Of a DNA stretch of 6,841 bases, positions 1 to 5,230 are shown piece after piece. The position numbers and the translations under genes are program-made. The notes below the pieces were generated by a model. The model had not been told where the DNA came from. It did not search any database and saw nothing but the letters and a program-made list of their open reading frames with translations. Origin of the DNA: Nitrospirota bacterium (GTDB taxonomy: Bacteria; Nitrospinota; Nitrospinia; Nitrospinales; VA-1); the NCBI GenBank assembly GCA_003235465.1, contig QJWD01000400.1, forward strand, positions 1-6,841. The letters are read 5' to 3'. Position 1 is the first letter of the stretch, and every line of letters begins with the position of its first letter.

Positions 1-1274
1 CCGGTTTCCCCGTGCTCGGTGGTGTCGAGCCCCATTTCCTCCGACTCCGGATCAACCCGAAAGCCGATGGTTTTCTCGATGGCGATCACGATCCCAAGCG
101 TGAGCACGAAGGAGTAGAGCGCCGCCGCGACGATGCCGACGATCTGCACGCCCACCTGCTTAAGGTTGCCGGCGAGCAGGCCGGTCCCGCCGATGGTGAC
201 GAACAGGCCGGTGGCGAGAGCGCCCCAGGCGCCGCCGATGCCGTGAATGCCGAGCACGTCGAGCGAGTCGTCGTAACCGAGGCGGATCTTCATGACCACC
301 GCCGCGTAGCACAGGCCTCCCGCCACCAGGCCGATCACCATCGCCCACAAAGGCTCGACGAACCCGGCGGCGGGGGTGATGGCCACAAGACCCGCGACGA
401 TGCCCGACGCCGCGCCGAGGGCGCTCGGCTTGTTGCCCTTCAACCATTCCGCCAGCAGCCACCCGATGAGGCCCGCCCCGGTCGCCACCTGGGTGTTGGT
501 GAAGGCGAGCACCGCCGTTTCATTCGCCGCCAGGGCGCTGCCCGCGTTGAAGCCGAACCAGCCGAACCAGAGCAGCCCGGCGCCAAGCAGGGTGAGCGGC
601 AGGCTGTGGGGGATCATCAACCGGCCGGGAAAGCCGTGCCGTTTCTTGAGCACCAGCGCCGCCGCCAGCGCCGCCGTGCCGGAGGAGATGTGCACCACCG
701 TGCCGCCGGCGAAATCCAGCGCGCCCAGGCCACCCAGCCAGCCGCCGCCCCACACCCAGTGGCAGATGGGGTCGTAAACCACCGTCGACCACACCAGGAT
801 GAACACGACGTAGGCCTTGAAGCGCACGCGCTCGGCGAAGCCGCCGCTGATCAGCGCCACGGTGATGATGGCGAACATCAACTGAAACATCGCGAACAGA
901 TATTCGGGAATGGTGCCGCTCAGCGTTTCGAAGGTGATGCCCGTGAAGAACGCCTTGTCCAGGCCGCCGACAAATTTGCCGATATCCGACCCGAAGGACA
1001 GGGAGTAGCCGAACAGCACCCACTGCACGGTGATGACGCCGAGCGGGACGAAACTGTGCATGAGCGTCCCGAGCACATTTTTCCGCTTCACCATGCCGCC
1101 GTAAAACAGCGCAAGGCCGGGCAGCATGAGCATGACCAGCGCGGAGGAGATGAGAACCCAACCCGTATCCGCGTAATTGATGGAGGCGGTCTCTTCGGCT
1201 TCGGCCAGGGACAGGGGAAAAAGCGTGAAAAATAAAATCCAGGCCGCCTTGATACGTGGCATAACAATTTTCAT
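1..1274 (-). CDS. amtB: Ammonium channel/transporter AmtB (3' end outside window)
   Basis: This is an Amt/MEP/Rh-family channel that conducts ammonium or ammonia across the inner membrane; in many bacteria it is gated by a GlnK PII protein. The visible 424 codons read without a stop from ATG at 1274. An ideal AAGGAGG (1290-1284) lies 9 bases upstream and decides this start over the in-frame ATG at 1262. A signal peptide (about residues 1-26, ending A-E-A) precedes the mature channel. Family marks are LDFAGGTVVH at 186-195 (pore Asp187 and first twin His195), WFGFNAGS at 239-246 (periplasmic gate and substrate site), GIHG at 342-345 (second twin His344), and the C-terminal MGLDTTEHGE region, where the family normally ends within a few residues. 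Only the last codons are therefore missing. It is divergent from the flagellar genes. No glnK lies between it and them, so any PII partner must be beyond the left edge or elsewhere. Confidence 0.97.
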   Translation of the reverse strand, partial: MKIVMPRIKAAWILFFTLFPLSLAEAEETASINYADTGWVLISSALVMLMLPGLALFYGGMVKRKNVLGTLMHSFVPLGVITVQWVLFGYSLSFGSDIGKFVGGLDKAFFTGITFETLSGTIPEYLFAMFQLMFAIITVALISGGFAERVRFKAYVVFILVWSTVVYDPICHWVWGGGWLGGLGALDFAGGTVVHISSGTAALAAALVLKKRHGFPGRLMIPHSLPLTLLGAGLLWFGWFGFNAGSALAANETAVLAFTNTQVATGAGLIGWLLAEWLKGNKPSALGAASGIVAGLVAITPAAGFVEPLWAMVIGLVAGGLCYAAVVMKIRLGYDDSLDVLGIHGIGGAWGALATGLFVTIGGTGLLAGNLKQVGVQIVGIVAAALYSFVLTLGIVIAIEKTIGFRVDPESEEMGLDTTEHGET

Positions 1275-1365
1275 ATCGACCCGCCTCCTTCTATTTATGC
1301 ATGTTGGTTCGAGTGAGATTGCCGCCTCCCGCCGTCAAAATCGCGTCGGGCCGTCTTTCGCCCGG

Positions 1366-1410
1366 TGAGGCCAGGGCGAGACAGTGAGGCGTGGCCTCAG
1401 GTAAAACCTG
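1366..1410. repeat. Paired inverted repeats in the amtB leader
   Basis: TGAGGCCA (1366-1373) is perfectly inverted as TGGCCTCA (1392-1399), giving an 8-bp stem with an 18-base loop. A second perfect dyad, CAGGT-AAA-ACCTG (1398-1410), begins within the right arm. The heptamer GTGAGGC is also directly repeated at 1365-1371 and 1384-1390. On the minus strand this lies 92-137 bases before the amtB start codon, inside the transcript if the upstream -10 element is used. It could be an operator or an RNA structure; the sequence does not say which. It lacks a T-run, so a simple terminator is unlikely. Confidence 0.5.
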
Positions 1411-1508
1411 CGCGAGACACGCTCATACAGATTTCAAGACCTGTACCACGCGGGGCGAGACCGGGAAAAAAATCATGAAATGGCTTTAACTATTTGAATC
1501 TATAGGGG

Positions 1509-1514
1509 ATTATA
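1509..1514 (-). promoter_or_regulatory. Possible -10 element for amtB
   Basis: On the minus strand this reads TATAAT, a perfect sigma-70 -10 hexamer, about 235 bases before the amtB ATG. No good -35 hexamer lies 16-18 bases upstream (ccctcc at 17), so use would depend on an activator, or the match is chance. No sigma-54 element was found on the minus strand here, which is notable because nitrogen-controlled amtB genes often use NtrC and sigma-54. Confidence 0.3.
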
Positions 1515-1543
1515 GAAAACGCACGAATTGCGGAGGGCCCCAG

Positions 1544-1621
1544 GGCGAAAGCGCCACTGCCTTTTAAAAGGGCAGGGGGGCGAAAAAGTGCTTGCGGAAT
1601 GATCACCCGGCGAAGACGCCG
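1544..1621. repeat. Cluster of short hairpins in the intergenic region
   Basis: Three dyads follow each other. GGCG-AAAG-CGCC spans 1544-1555. CTGCCTTTT/AAAAGGGCAG spans 1557-1575 and is self-complementary apart from one bulged G. CGGCG-AAGA-CGCCG spans 1608-1621. They lie between the two divergent promoter regions and could insulate them or bind regulators. None is followed by a convincing T-run on either strand. Function is unknown. Confidence 0.4.
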
Positions 1622-1623
1622 AA

Positions 1624-1641
1624 GGGTAGGGGCGGGGGCGG
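1624..1641 (+). other. G-run tract, weak G-quadruplex candidate
   Basis: The sequence GGG-TA-GGGG-C-GGGGG-C-GG has three G-runs of at least three and a fourth of only two on the plus strand. It could form a two-tetrad or imperfect quadruplex. It sits in the non-transcribed centre of the divergent region, about 160 bases upstream of the flagellar sigma-54 element. Confidence 0.2.
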
Positions 1642-1682
1642 AAAATTACCGGTATCGCCACGCCGAATGTGATAGAATTCTC

Positions 1683-1696
1683 GTCAAATAAATGAC
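1683..1696 (+). promoter_or_regulatory. FleQ-type activator box (putative enhancer)
   Basis: GTCAAATAAATGAC has the form GTCA-N6-TGAC with an all-A/T spacer. This is very close to the Pseudomonas FleQ box as I recall it (GTCAATAAATTGAC), and the box stands out from its GC-rich surroundings. It lies about 107 bases upstream of the -24 element, or about -146 to -133 from the predicted start, a usual distance for a sigma-54 enhancer. A second, degenerate partner may be GTCAATGAAAATGTC at 1774-1788. That it binds a FleQ/FlrC-like activator is inference. Confidence 0.5.
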
Positions 1697-1700
1697 CGCG

Positions 1701-1733
1701 GGCCGCCCCAGAAGCCGGGGCCGGGCCGCCCGG
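1701..1733. repeat. GC-rich double hairpin upstream of fliL promoters
   Basis: GCCCC (1705-1709) pairs with GGGGC (1717-1721), and CCGGG-CCG-CCCGG (1721-1733) forms an adjacent perfect stem. The dyads lie between the FleQ-like box and the sigma-54 promoter. No T-run follows, so they are not a canonical intrinsic terminator. They might affect DNA looping or may simply reflect high GC content. Confidence 0.3.
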
Positions 1734-1802
1734 CGGATTCGCAAGGCATTTATTTAATTGAGGTTAAACCCTCGTCAATGAAAATGTCAGGAAGGAGCGC
1801 CA

Positions 1803-1818
1803 TGGCACACTCCTTGCT
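1803..1818 (+). promoter_or_regulatory. Sigma-54 (RpoN) promoter of the fliL operon
   Basis: TGGCAC (1803-1808), five bases, then TTGCT (1814-1818) is a perfect match to the -24/-12 consensus, with the invariant GG (1804-1805) and GC (1816-1817) at the required 12-base offset. Transcription should start near 1829, giving a leader of about 200 bases before fliL. Sigma-54 promoters need an AAA+ enhancer-binding protein; FleQ, FlrC and similar proteins fill that role for fliL operons in Pseudomonas and Vibrio. The orientation and position fit the flagellar operon. Confidence 0.8.
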
Positions 1819-1824
1819 CCTGAT

Positions 1825-1851
1825 TAAATTGCAGCCGATTTATGCCGATCA
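1825..1851 (+). promoter_or_regulatory. Sigma-28 (FliA) promoter overlapping the sigma-54 start site
   Basis: TAAA (1825-1828), a 15-base spacer, then GCCGATCA (1844-1851) matches the FliA consensus TAAA-N15-GCCGATAA at all but one base. The start would fall near 1858-1860. The -35 tetramer sits directly on the predicted sigma-54 start point (about 1829), so the two polymerases would compete or act at different assembly stages. An extra GCCGAT at 1834-1839 makes a local direct repeat but is badly spaced for a promoter. Confidence 0.65.
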
Positions 1852-1855
1852 AATG

Positions 1856-1909
1856 AAGGAGGCCGCCTCGCCGCCTGGCGACGGCCTTGCCCTTGTTCCG
1901 GGCCTCCTT
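1856..1909 (+). repeat. Stem-loop in the fliL leader
   Basis: AAGGAGGCC (1856-1864) is perfectly complementary to GGCCTCCTT (1901-1909). Within the loop is a small hairpin, TCGCC-GCCT-GGCGA (1868-1881). The sigma-54 transcript would contain the whole fold, while a sigma-28 transcript would begin inside the left arm. Only TTTGA follows the right arm, so it is at most a weak terminator. It may be an RNA control element or a binding site for an activator acting downstream of the start. Confidence 0.45.
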
Positions 1910-1932
1910 TGATCCGCTCCCTGGTTTCGTTT

Positions 1933-1950
1933 TGCCGCCGTGTGGCGGCA
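1933..1950 (+). repeat. Perfect 7-bp hairpin in the fliL leader
   Basis: TGCCGCC-GTGT-GGCGGCA is a perfect stem with a tetraloop, followed by GGGTTTTGGG. The outer bases CCCTG (1919-1923) and CAGGG (1949-1953) offer an alternative pairing. The T-run is only four long and interrupted by Gs, so termination is doubtful. It lies about 80-100 bases upstream of fliL. Confidence 0.4.
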
Positions 1951-1973
1951 GGGTTTTGGGATGATGCGGCCTG

Positions 1974-1987
1974 GAACGGGCCCGTTC
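1974..1987. promoter_or_regulatory. 14-bp perfect palindrome, possible operator
   Basis: GAACGGGCCCGTTC is perfectly palindromic with no loop, which favours a dimeric DNA-binding protein over an RNA hairpin. It is flanked by GGCCT (1968-1972) and AGGCC (1992-1996). It lies 44 bases before fliL and well downstream of both predicted transcription starts. FleQ and FlrC are known to bind within flagellar leaders, but this sequence does not resemble the FleQ box, so the binder is unknown. Confidence 0.4.
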
Positions 1988-2030
1988 ATCGAGGCCAAGC
2001 CTCATCCTAAGGACCGAAGGAGATTCGATC

Positions 2031-2558
2031 ATGGCACAGAACCAGGACGCCGCGCTGGATACCGGAGGCATCGCCGAAGCCCCCGCCAAAAAAAAGTCCT
2101 CTTTCATGAAGTTGATTTTATTTTTGCTGCTGGCGGCGGGTTTGGCGGGCGGCGGCTTGTACGGCTACACGCATTATTTAAACGGCGAGCTTCCCGCCGG
2201 GCTTTCCGAGCTTGTGGCGGGCAAGGAGAAGCCGGTGCCGGTTGCGATGCAGGTGCCGAGCGTCATGTACGCGCTCAAGCCCCTCATGGTCAACCTGGCC
2301 GAAAGCCGGGGCAGCAAGGTGCTCAAGGTTTCCGTAGCCTTCGAGCTCAGCTCGCCGGACCTGAGCGCCGAGCTGGATGAAAAATTGCAGAAGGTCACCG
2401 ATTCCATCCTCGTCTTGCTTAGCAGCAAAACCTTCGACGATGTCTATTCGGTGGAAGGGAAGTTCCGGCTCAAGGACGAGATCACCATGCGCGTGAACCG
2501 GTTTTTGCTGATGGGCCACGTGCGGGACGCGTATTTCACCGAATTCGTTATTCAATGA
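2031..2558 (+). CDS. fliL: Flagellar basal body-associated protein FliL
   Basis: FliL is a single-pass inner-membrane protein next to the MotAB stators. It supports motor torque and rod or stator function. The 175 residues fit the family. There is a charged cytoplasmic N-terminus with a Lys run (20-22), one membrane helix (about 28-47), then a periplasmic stomatin-like FliL domain from about 77. The protein ends YFTEFVIQ, the typical FliL C-terminus. The start is set by AAGGAG (2017-2022), 8 bases from ATG. It is the first gene of the operon, preceded by the sigma-54 and sigma-28 elements. Codons 20-22 contain a run of eight A (2088-2095). Confidence 0.95.
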   Translation: MAQNQDAALDTGGIAEAPAKKKSSFMKLILFLLLAAGLAGGGLYGYTHYLNGELPAGLSELVAGKEKPVPVAMQVPSVMYALKPLMVNLAESRGSKVLKVSVAFELSSPDLSAELDEKLQKVTDSILVLLSSKTFDDVYSVEGKFRLKDEITMRVNRFLLMGHVRDAYFTEFVIQ

Positions 2559-2566
2559 TATAATGA

Positions 2567-2604
2567 GGGGCGGTTCAAGTTGCGCCCGCCCCGAGAAGTG
2601 AACC
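2567..2604 (+). repeat. Alternative hairpins between fliL and fliM
   Basis: GGGGCGG (2567-2573) pairs perfectly with CCGCCCC (2586-2592). A second stem, GGTTCA (2572-2577) with TGAACC (2599-2604), shares two bases with the first, so the two folds compete. The structure ends 12 bases before the fliM start codon, which itself has only a poor ribosome site (cccgggtaatcac). There is no T-run, so RNA processing or translational tuning of fliM is more likely than termination. A TATAAT at 2559-2564 has no good -35. Confidence 0.5.
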
Positions 2605-2616
2605 CCGGGTAATCAC

Positions 2617-3594
2617 ATGAGCGAAGTCCTGTCACAGGGAGAGGTGGATGCCCTGCTCCGAGGAGTGGGCGAGGGCAATGTGCCCACCGAGACCGACCAG
2701 CCTGAAGAATCCGGCGTCGTCCCGTACGACCTGACCAGCCAGGAAAAAATCATCCGCGGCAGGCTGCCGACGCTGGACATCGTCAACCAGATGTTCTCGC
2801 GCCTGTTCCGCACCACCTTCTCCACCTTCTTAAGAAAGCCGGTGGACGTGAGCATCCGCTCGACGGACACCGTCAAATTCGGCGATTTCCTGCGCAGCCT
2901 GCCGGTGCCGTCCAGCCTGCACATATTCCGCCTCGAGCCGTTTCGCGGCCACAGCCTGATGGTGGTGGACAGCCGGCTGGTGTTCACCGTGGTCGATACC
3001 GTTTTCGGCGGCACCGGCCAGGGCGAGGCCAAAATCACCGGGCGGGATTTCAGCGCCATCGAGATCCGCATGATCAAAAAGGTCGTCGAGGACGCGCTGG
3101 ACGATCTGGAAAAGGCCTGGAAGCCGGTGCACACCGTCATCCCGACTTACGTCCGTTCCGAAGTGAACCCGCAGTTCGCCGCCATCGTGCCGCCCACCGA
3201 CGTGGTGCTGGCGATCAATTTCGACGTCGAGATCGATAATCAGAACGGAACGTTTTCCATATGCATGCCGTTTTCCTCCATCGAACCCATCATGCCGAAG
3301 CTGAAAGCCCTGTTTCAGAGCGAGGAGTTGGAGGTGGACCGGATCTGGCTCAGGCGGCTGAGAGCCGAATTGATGGATGCCGAAGTCGAAGGCGTGGTGG
3401 AGCTCGGCTCCGCCGACATCACCCCGGCCAGGCTCATGCACCTCAAAGTCGGCGACACCCTCATGCTCGGCAACGACGTGACCGACCCCCTGACCCTGAA
3501 GATAGAAGGCATACCCAAGGTCAAGGGTTATCCCGGCCAGTCGCGGGGCATGAAGGCCATACAAATTGAAGAAGTGATTAAACAGCAAGGATAA
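2617..3594 (+). CDS. fliM: Flagellar motor switch protein FliM
   Basis: FliM forms the middle of the cytoplasmic C-ring, binds phospho-CheY and sets rotation direction. At 325 residues it is of normal length. The N-terminal CheY-binding motif [10 protein letters not shown] is at 5-14. The CheC-like middle domain (about 45-235) includes VFGGTGQG at 129-136, the conserved GGxG motif contacting FliG, and SEVNPQFA at 181-188. The C-terminal SpoA domain (about 250-322) binds FliN. The ATG is fixed by the CheY motif, although the ribosome site is weak, so translation may be coupled to fliL or controlled by the upstream hairpin. The CheY motif implies that the cell has chemotaxis control of the motor. 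Confidence 0.97.
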   Translation: MSEVLSQGEVDALLRGVGEGNVPTETDQPEESGVVPYDLTSQEKIIRGRLPTLDIVNQMFSRLFRTTFSTFLRKPVDVSIRSTDTVKFGDFLRSLPVPSSLHIFRLEPFRGHSLMVVDSRLVFTVVDTVFGGTGQGEAKITGRDFSAIEIRMIKKVVEDALDDLEKAWKPVHTVIPTYVRSEVNPQFAAIVPPTDVVLAINFDVEIDNQNGTFSICMPFSSIEPIMPKLKALFQSEELEVDRIWLRRLRAELMDAEVEGVVELGSADITPARLMHLKVGDTLMLGNDVTDPLTLKIEGIPKVKGYPGQSRGMKAIQIEEVIKQQG

Positions 3595-3598
3595 TTTC

Positions 3599-3955
3599 AT
3601 GGGCGACGACACACCGATCGAAAATCCCGAAAACGCGGGCGAGCAGGCCACCACCACCGAAGAGACGACCCGGGCGGGCGGCGAAAAGCTCGACCCGAGA
3701 AGCTTGGACCTCATTCTCGATATCCCGCTTAAAGTGACGGTGGAGCTTGGCCGCTCCAAACTCCTGATCAACGACCTGCTCCAGCTCGGCCAGGGTTCGG
3801 TGATCGAACTCAACAAACTGGTCGGCGAACCGCTTGAAGTGCTCGTGAACAACAAGCTGATCGCCCGCGGTGAAGTGGTGGTCGTCAACGAGAAGTTCGG
3901 CGTGCGCCTCACCGATATCGTCTCCCCCCTCGACCGCGTCAATTCCCTGGGCTAG
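3599..3955 (+). CDS. fliN: Flagellar motor switch protein FliN
   Basis: FliN forms the bottom of the C-ring with FliM and acts as a docking site for the FliH-FliI export complex. The 118 residues consist of an acidic, poorly conserved tail (about 1-33) and a complete SpoA domain (about 35-112). The core holds [17 protein letters not shown] (36-52), GSVIELNK (66-73), [10 protein letters not shown] (76-85) and the closing [11 protein letters not shown] (100-110). A ribosome site AAGGA (3587-3591) overlaps the end of fliM, 7 bases before ATG. Only 4 bases separate the two genes, so co-translation of the C-ring partners is likely. Confidence 0.96.
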   Translation: MGDDTPIENPENAGEQATTTEETTRAGGEKLDPRSLDLILDIPLKVTVELGRSKLLINDLLQLGQGSVIELNKLVGEPLEVLVNNKLIARGEVVVVNEKFGVRLTDIVSPLDRVNSLG

Positions 3956-4046
3956 GCAGCCCGAATCTCCCTCCGCTTAGCGGCGCATCCCCGCCGCCAT
4001 CCAGCTTTCACACAAGGCGCCAGGCCCCCAGCGGCTGGCCGCGCTG

Positions 4047-4062
4047 TGGTACAGCCCTTGCA
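4047..4062 (+). promoter_or_regulatory. Second sigma-54-like promoter, ahead of fliO
   Basis: TGGTAC (4047-4052), five bases, then TTGCA (4058-4062) matches the -24/-12 consensus at all but one position (T for C at 4050) and keeps the essential GG and GC at correct spacing. The predicted start near 4073 is about 63 bases before fliO. It lies in the unusually long 180-base fliN-fliO gap, not in coding DNA. Just upstream are CAGCGGC and GCCGC arms (4029-4043) of an imperfect dyad. GTCA (4079-4082) and TGAC (4097-4100) lie downstream with 14-base spacing, unlike a FleQ box. It would let fliO-P-Q-R be transcribed separately from fliL-M-N. Confidence 0.6.
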
Positions 4063-4135
4063 CTTCTCCCGCTGGAGCGTCAGGTGTAGGCAATTTTGAC
4101 AGTCCCCCAAACCCCTGGCCGACCGGGAGGCCCCC

Positions 4136-5230
4136 ATGAAACCATTTAATAGACTGATTTTATTGATTTTAATCACTATATGCGGGCTGGCGTCCGGCGC
4201 CCTCGCCGCGGCCCAGGGCGGCGTCAAGAACCCGCTGCAGGACGTGACTGTCGGGTCCTATGACGACGAGGTGGTGATTCGCCTCAAATTCGCGGGACCC
4301 CTGCTCGGCGAACTGCGCCCGGTGTTTGCCGGCGGCGCGGTGCACATCGACATCCCCGACGCCGAAGCCCGGCTCGACCGGCTCTATTACCCCACCGGCG
4401 ACGACCTGGTCCGCCGCGTGCTGGTGACGAGGCTGAATGAAAAGACCCTGAGGGTGGAGCTGCCCCTCGAAGCCGGCTTCGGAGAGAGCCGCCCCGTCGT
4501 CCTCGAAACCGAGGGACACACGCTGGTGGTGAAGGTGAAGAAACAGCCCACCGCCGACCCGCTCGCCGACCTGCTCGAAAAAGCGCGCGACGAGGTGGCT
4601 CCCGTGGCCGCCGTCGTAAGCGAACCCGCCCCGGCCGCGGACAAGCCGGCGCAAAACGTGCAGCCAGGCAAGGAAGTCAAACAATCCCGCGTCCTCTTTT
4701 CGGACCCTGAAGAAGCCGGCAAGGAGAGCCTGGGCATCCTGCCCTCGAGCCTCAAGATGCTCAGCATGCTGGCCTTGGTGCTCGGGCTGATGTTCCTGCT
4801 GTTTTACGGCTTCAAGAAATTCGTGCTGAAGGGCACGGCCTTCGGCCGCTACGACCGCTGGGTGCGCGTGCTCGGCACCAGTTTCCTTGGGCCGAAGAAA
4901 AGCATCGCCCTGGTGGAGGTGGCAGGGGAGGTGCTGGTGCTCGGGATCGCCAACGACAACATCTCCCTGCTCTCCCGCATCGACGACGAGGACAAGATCG
5001 AACGGCTGATAAGCGGCGCGCCGCCGGCCAGGCGCGAAGCGGCGGCGAACGGCAACGGCCACGCGCCCGGCCAAGAGATGAACGGCCACGCCTCCGGGGC
5101 CAACGGCCACAAGGCGGAGGACGGGTTCGACGGCCTGCTCAGGCAGGCGGCCAAAAGCCCCAAGGACAAGTACGTTCAGGACGTCACCGAGCAGATCCGC
5201 AGGAAGATGGCAAAAATCAAATCGCAATGA
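4136..5230 (+). CDS. fliO: FliO, flagellar export-gate assembly protein with AMIN-like periplasmic domain
   Basis: FliO helps assemble the FliP ring of the flagellar export gate. This version is 364 residues, about three times the enteric length. Order: signal peptide (1-25, ending ALA); beta-rich AMIN-like region (about 33-136), suggesting peptidoglycan or envelope contact; Ala/Pro/Glu-rich linker (138-200); one membrane helix (about 207-226); FliO core with WVRVLGTSFLGPKKSIALVE (242-261) and VLVLGIANDNISLL (267-280); a tail with three NGH repeats (307-325); and a basic C-terminal segment (about 330-364). The start follows GGGAGG (4125-4130) by 5 bases. The stop overlaps the fliP start (ATGA), supporting its assignment. 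The core and position make FliO secure; the AMIN label rests on pattern only. Confidence 0.88.
   Translation: MKPFNRLILLILITICGLASGALAAAQGGVKNPLQDVTVGSYDDEVVIRLKFAGPLLGELRPVFAGGAVHIDIPDAEARLDRLYYPTGDDLVRRVLVTRLNEKTLRVELPLEAGFGESRPVVLETEGHTLVVKVKKQPTADPLADLLEKARDEVAPVAAVVSEPAPAADKPAQNVQPGKEVKQSRVLFSDPEEAGKESLGILPSSLKMLSMLALVLGLMFLLFYGFKKFVLKGTAFGRYDRWVRVLGTSFLGPKKSIALVEVAGEVLVLGIANDNISLLSRIDDEDKIERLISGAPPARREAAANGNGHAPGQEMNGHASGANGHKAEDGFDGLLRQAAKSPKDKYVQDVTEQIRRKMAKIKSQ
5054..5110 (+). repeat. AACGGCCAC repeat encoding Asn-Gly-His in fliO
   Basis: The nonamer AACGGCCAC occurs at 5054-5062, 5081-5089 and 5102-5110, all in the fliO frame, encoding NGH at residues 307-309, 316-318 and 323-325. 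Intervals are 27 and 21 bases, so this is a degenerate in-frame repeat. It forms a flexible, His-bearing cytoplasmic segment between the FliO core and the basic C-terminus. It may be a spacer; metal binding is possible but only three His are present. Confidence 0.6.

Larger units (their letters stand above)
1291..2030. other. Divergent intergenic regulatory region between amtB and fliL
   Basis: No convincing gene lies in these roughly 740 bases; open frames here are short or Arg-rich and look like chance readings of GC-rich DNA. The left half (1291-1530) is the amtB leader and promoter region and contains inverted repeats. The middle (1540-1735) is a cluster of GC-rich hairpins and a G-run tract, followed by an AT-rich box resembling a flagellar activator site. 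The right part (1740-2030) carries overlapping sigma-54 and sigma-28 promoter elements and a leader of about 200 bases with three dyad structures ahead of fliL. The individual elements are listed separately. Confidence 0.8.

Noticed and set aside
12..1235. Long plus-strand open frame of 407 codons opposite amtB.
   Set aside because: Its product is rich in Arg, His, Asp and Gln with no domain, as expected for the antisense of a GC-rich membrane-protein gene. The minus-strand AmtB has clear family motifs.
1540..1740. Search for a cyclic-di-GMP (GEMM) or other riboswitch in the divergent region.
   Set aside because: The conserved riboswitch motifs I know were not seen on either strand; the hairpins there are simple short dyads.
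1802..1912. 36-codon frame starting ATGGCACACTCC with GGAAGGAG just upstream (in-frame ATGs also at 1778 and 1784).
   Set aside because: It coincides with the sigma-54 and sigma-28 elements and the leader stem, and the predicted sigma-54 transcript starts after its ATG. The ribosome-site spacing is short (4 bases) and the product has no recognisable features. Promoter function explains the sequence better.
2559..2564. TATAAT between fliL and fliM as a sigma-70 promoter.
   Set aside because: No acceptable -35 hexamer at 16-18 bases upstream (TCACCG at 17); the hexamer spans the fliL stop codon and is probably chance.
4096..4101. TTGACA before fliO as a sigma-70 -35 element.
   Set aside because: No -10-like sequence follows at 16-18 bases; the downstream bases are C- and G-rich and contain the fliO ribosome site.
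4169..5227. Minus-strand open frame of 352 codons opposite fliO.
   Set aside because: It is an antisense shadow without recognisable motifs. FliO is supported by its signal peptide, ribosome site, core motif and overlap with fliP.
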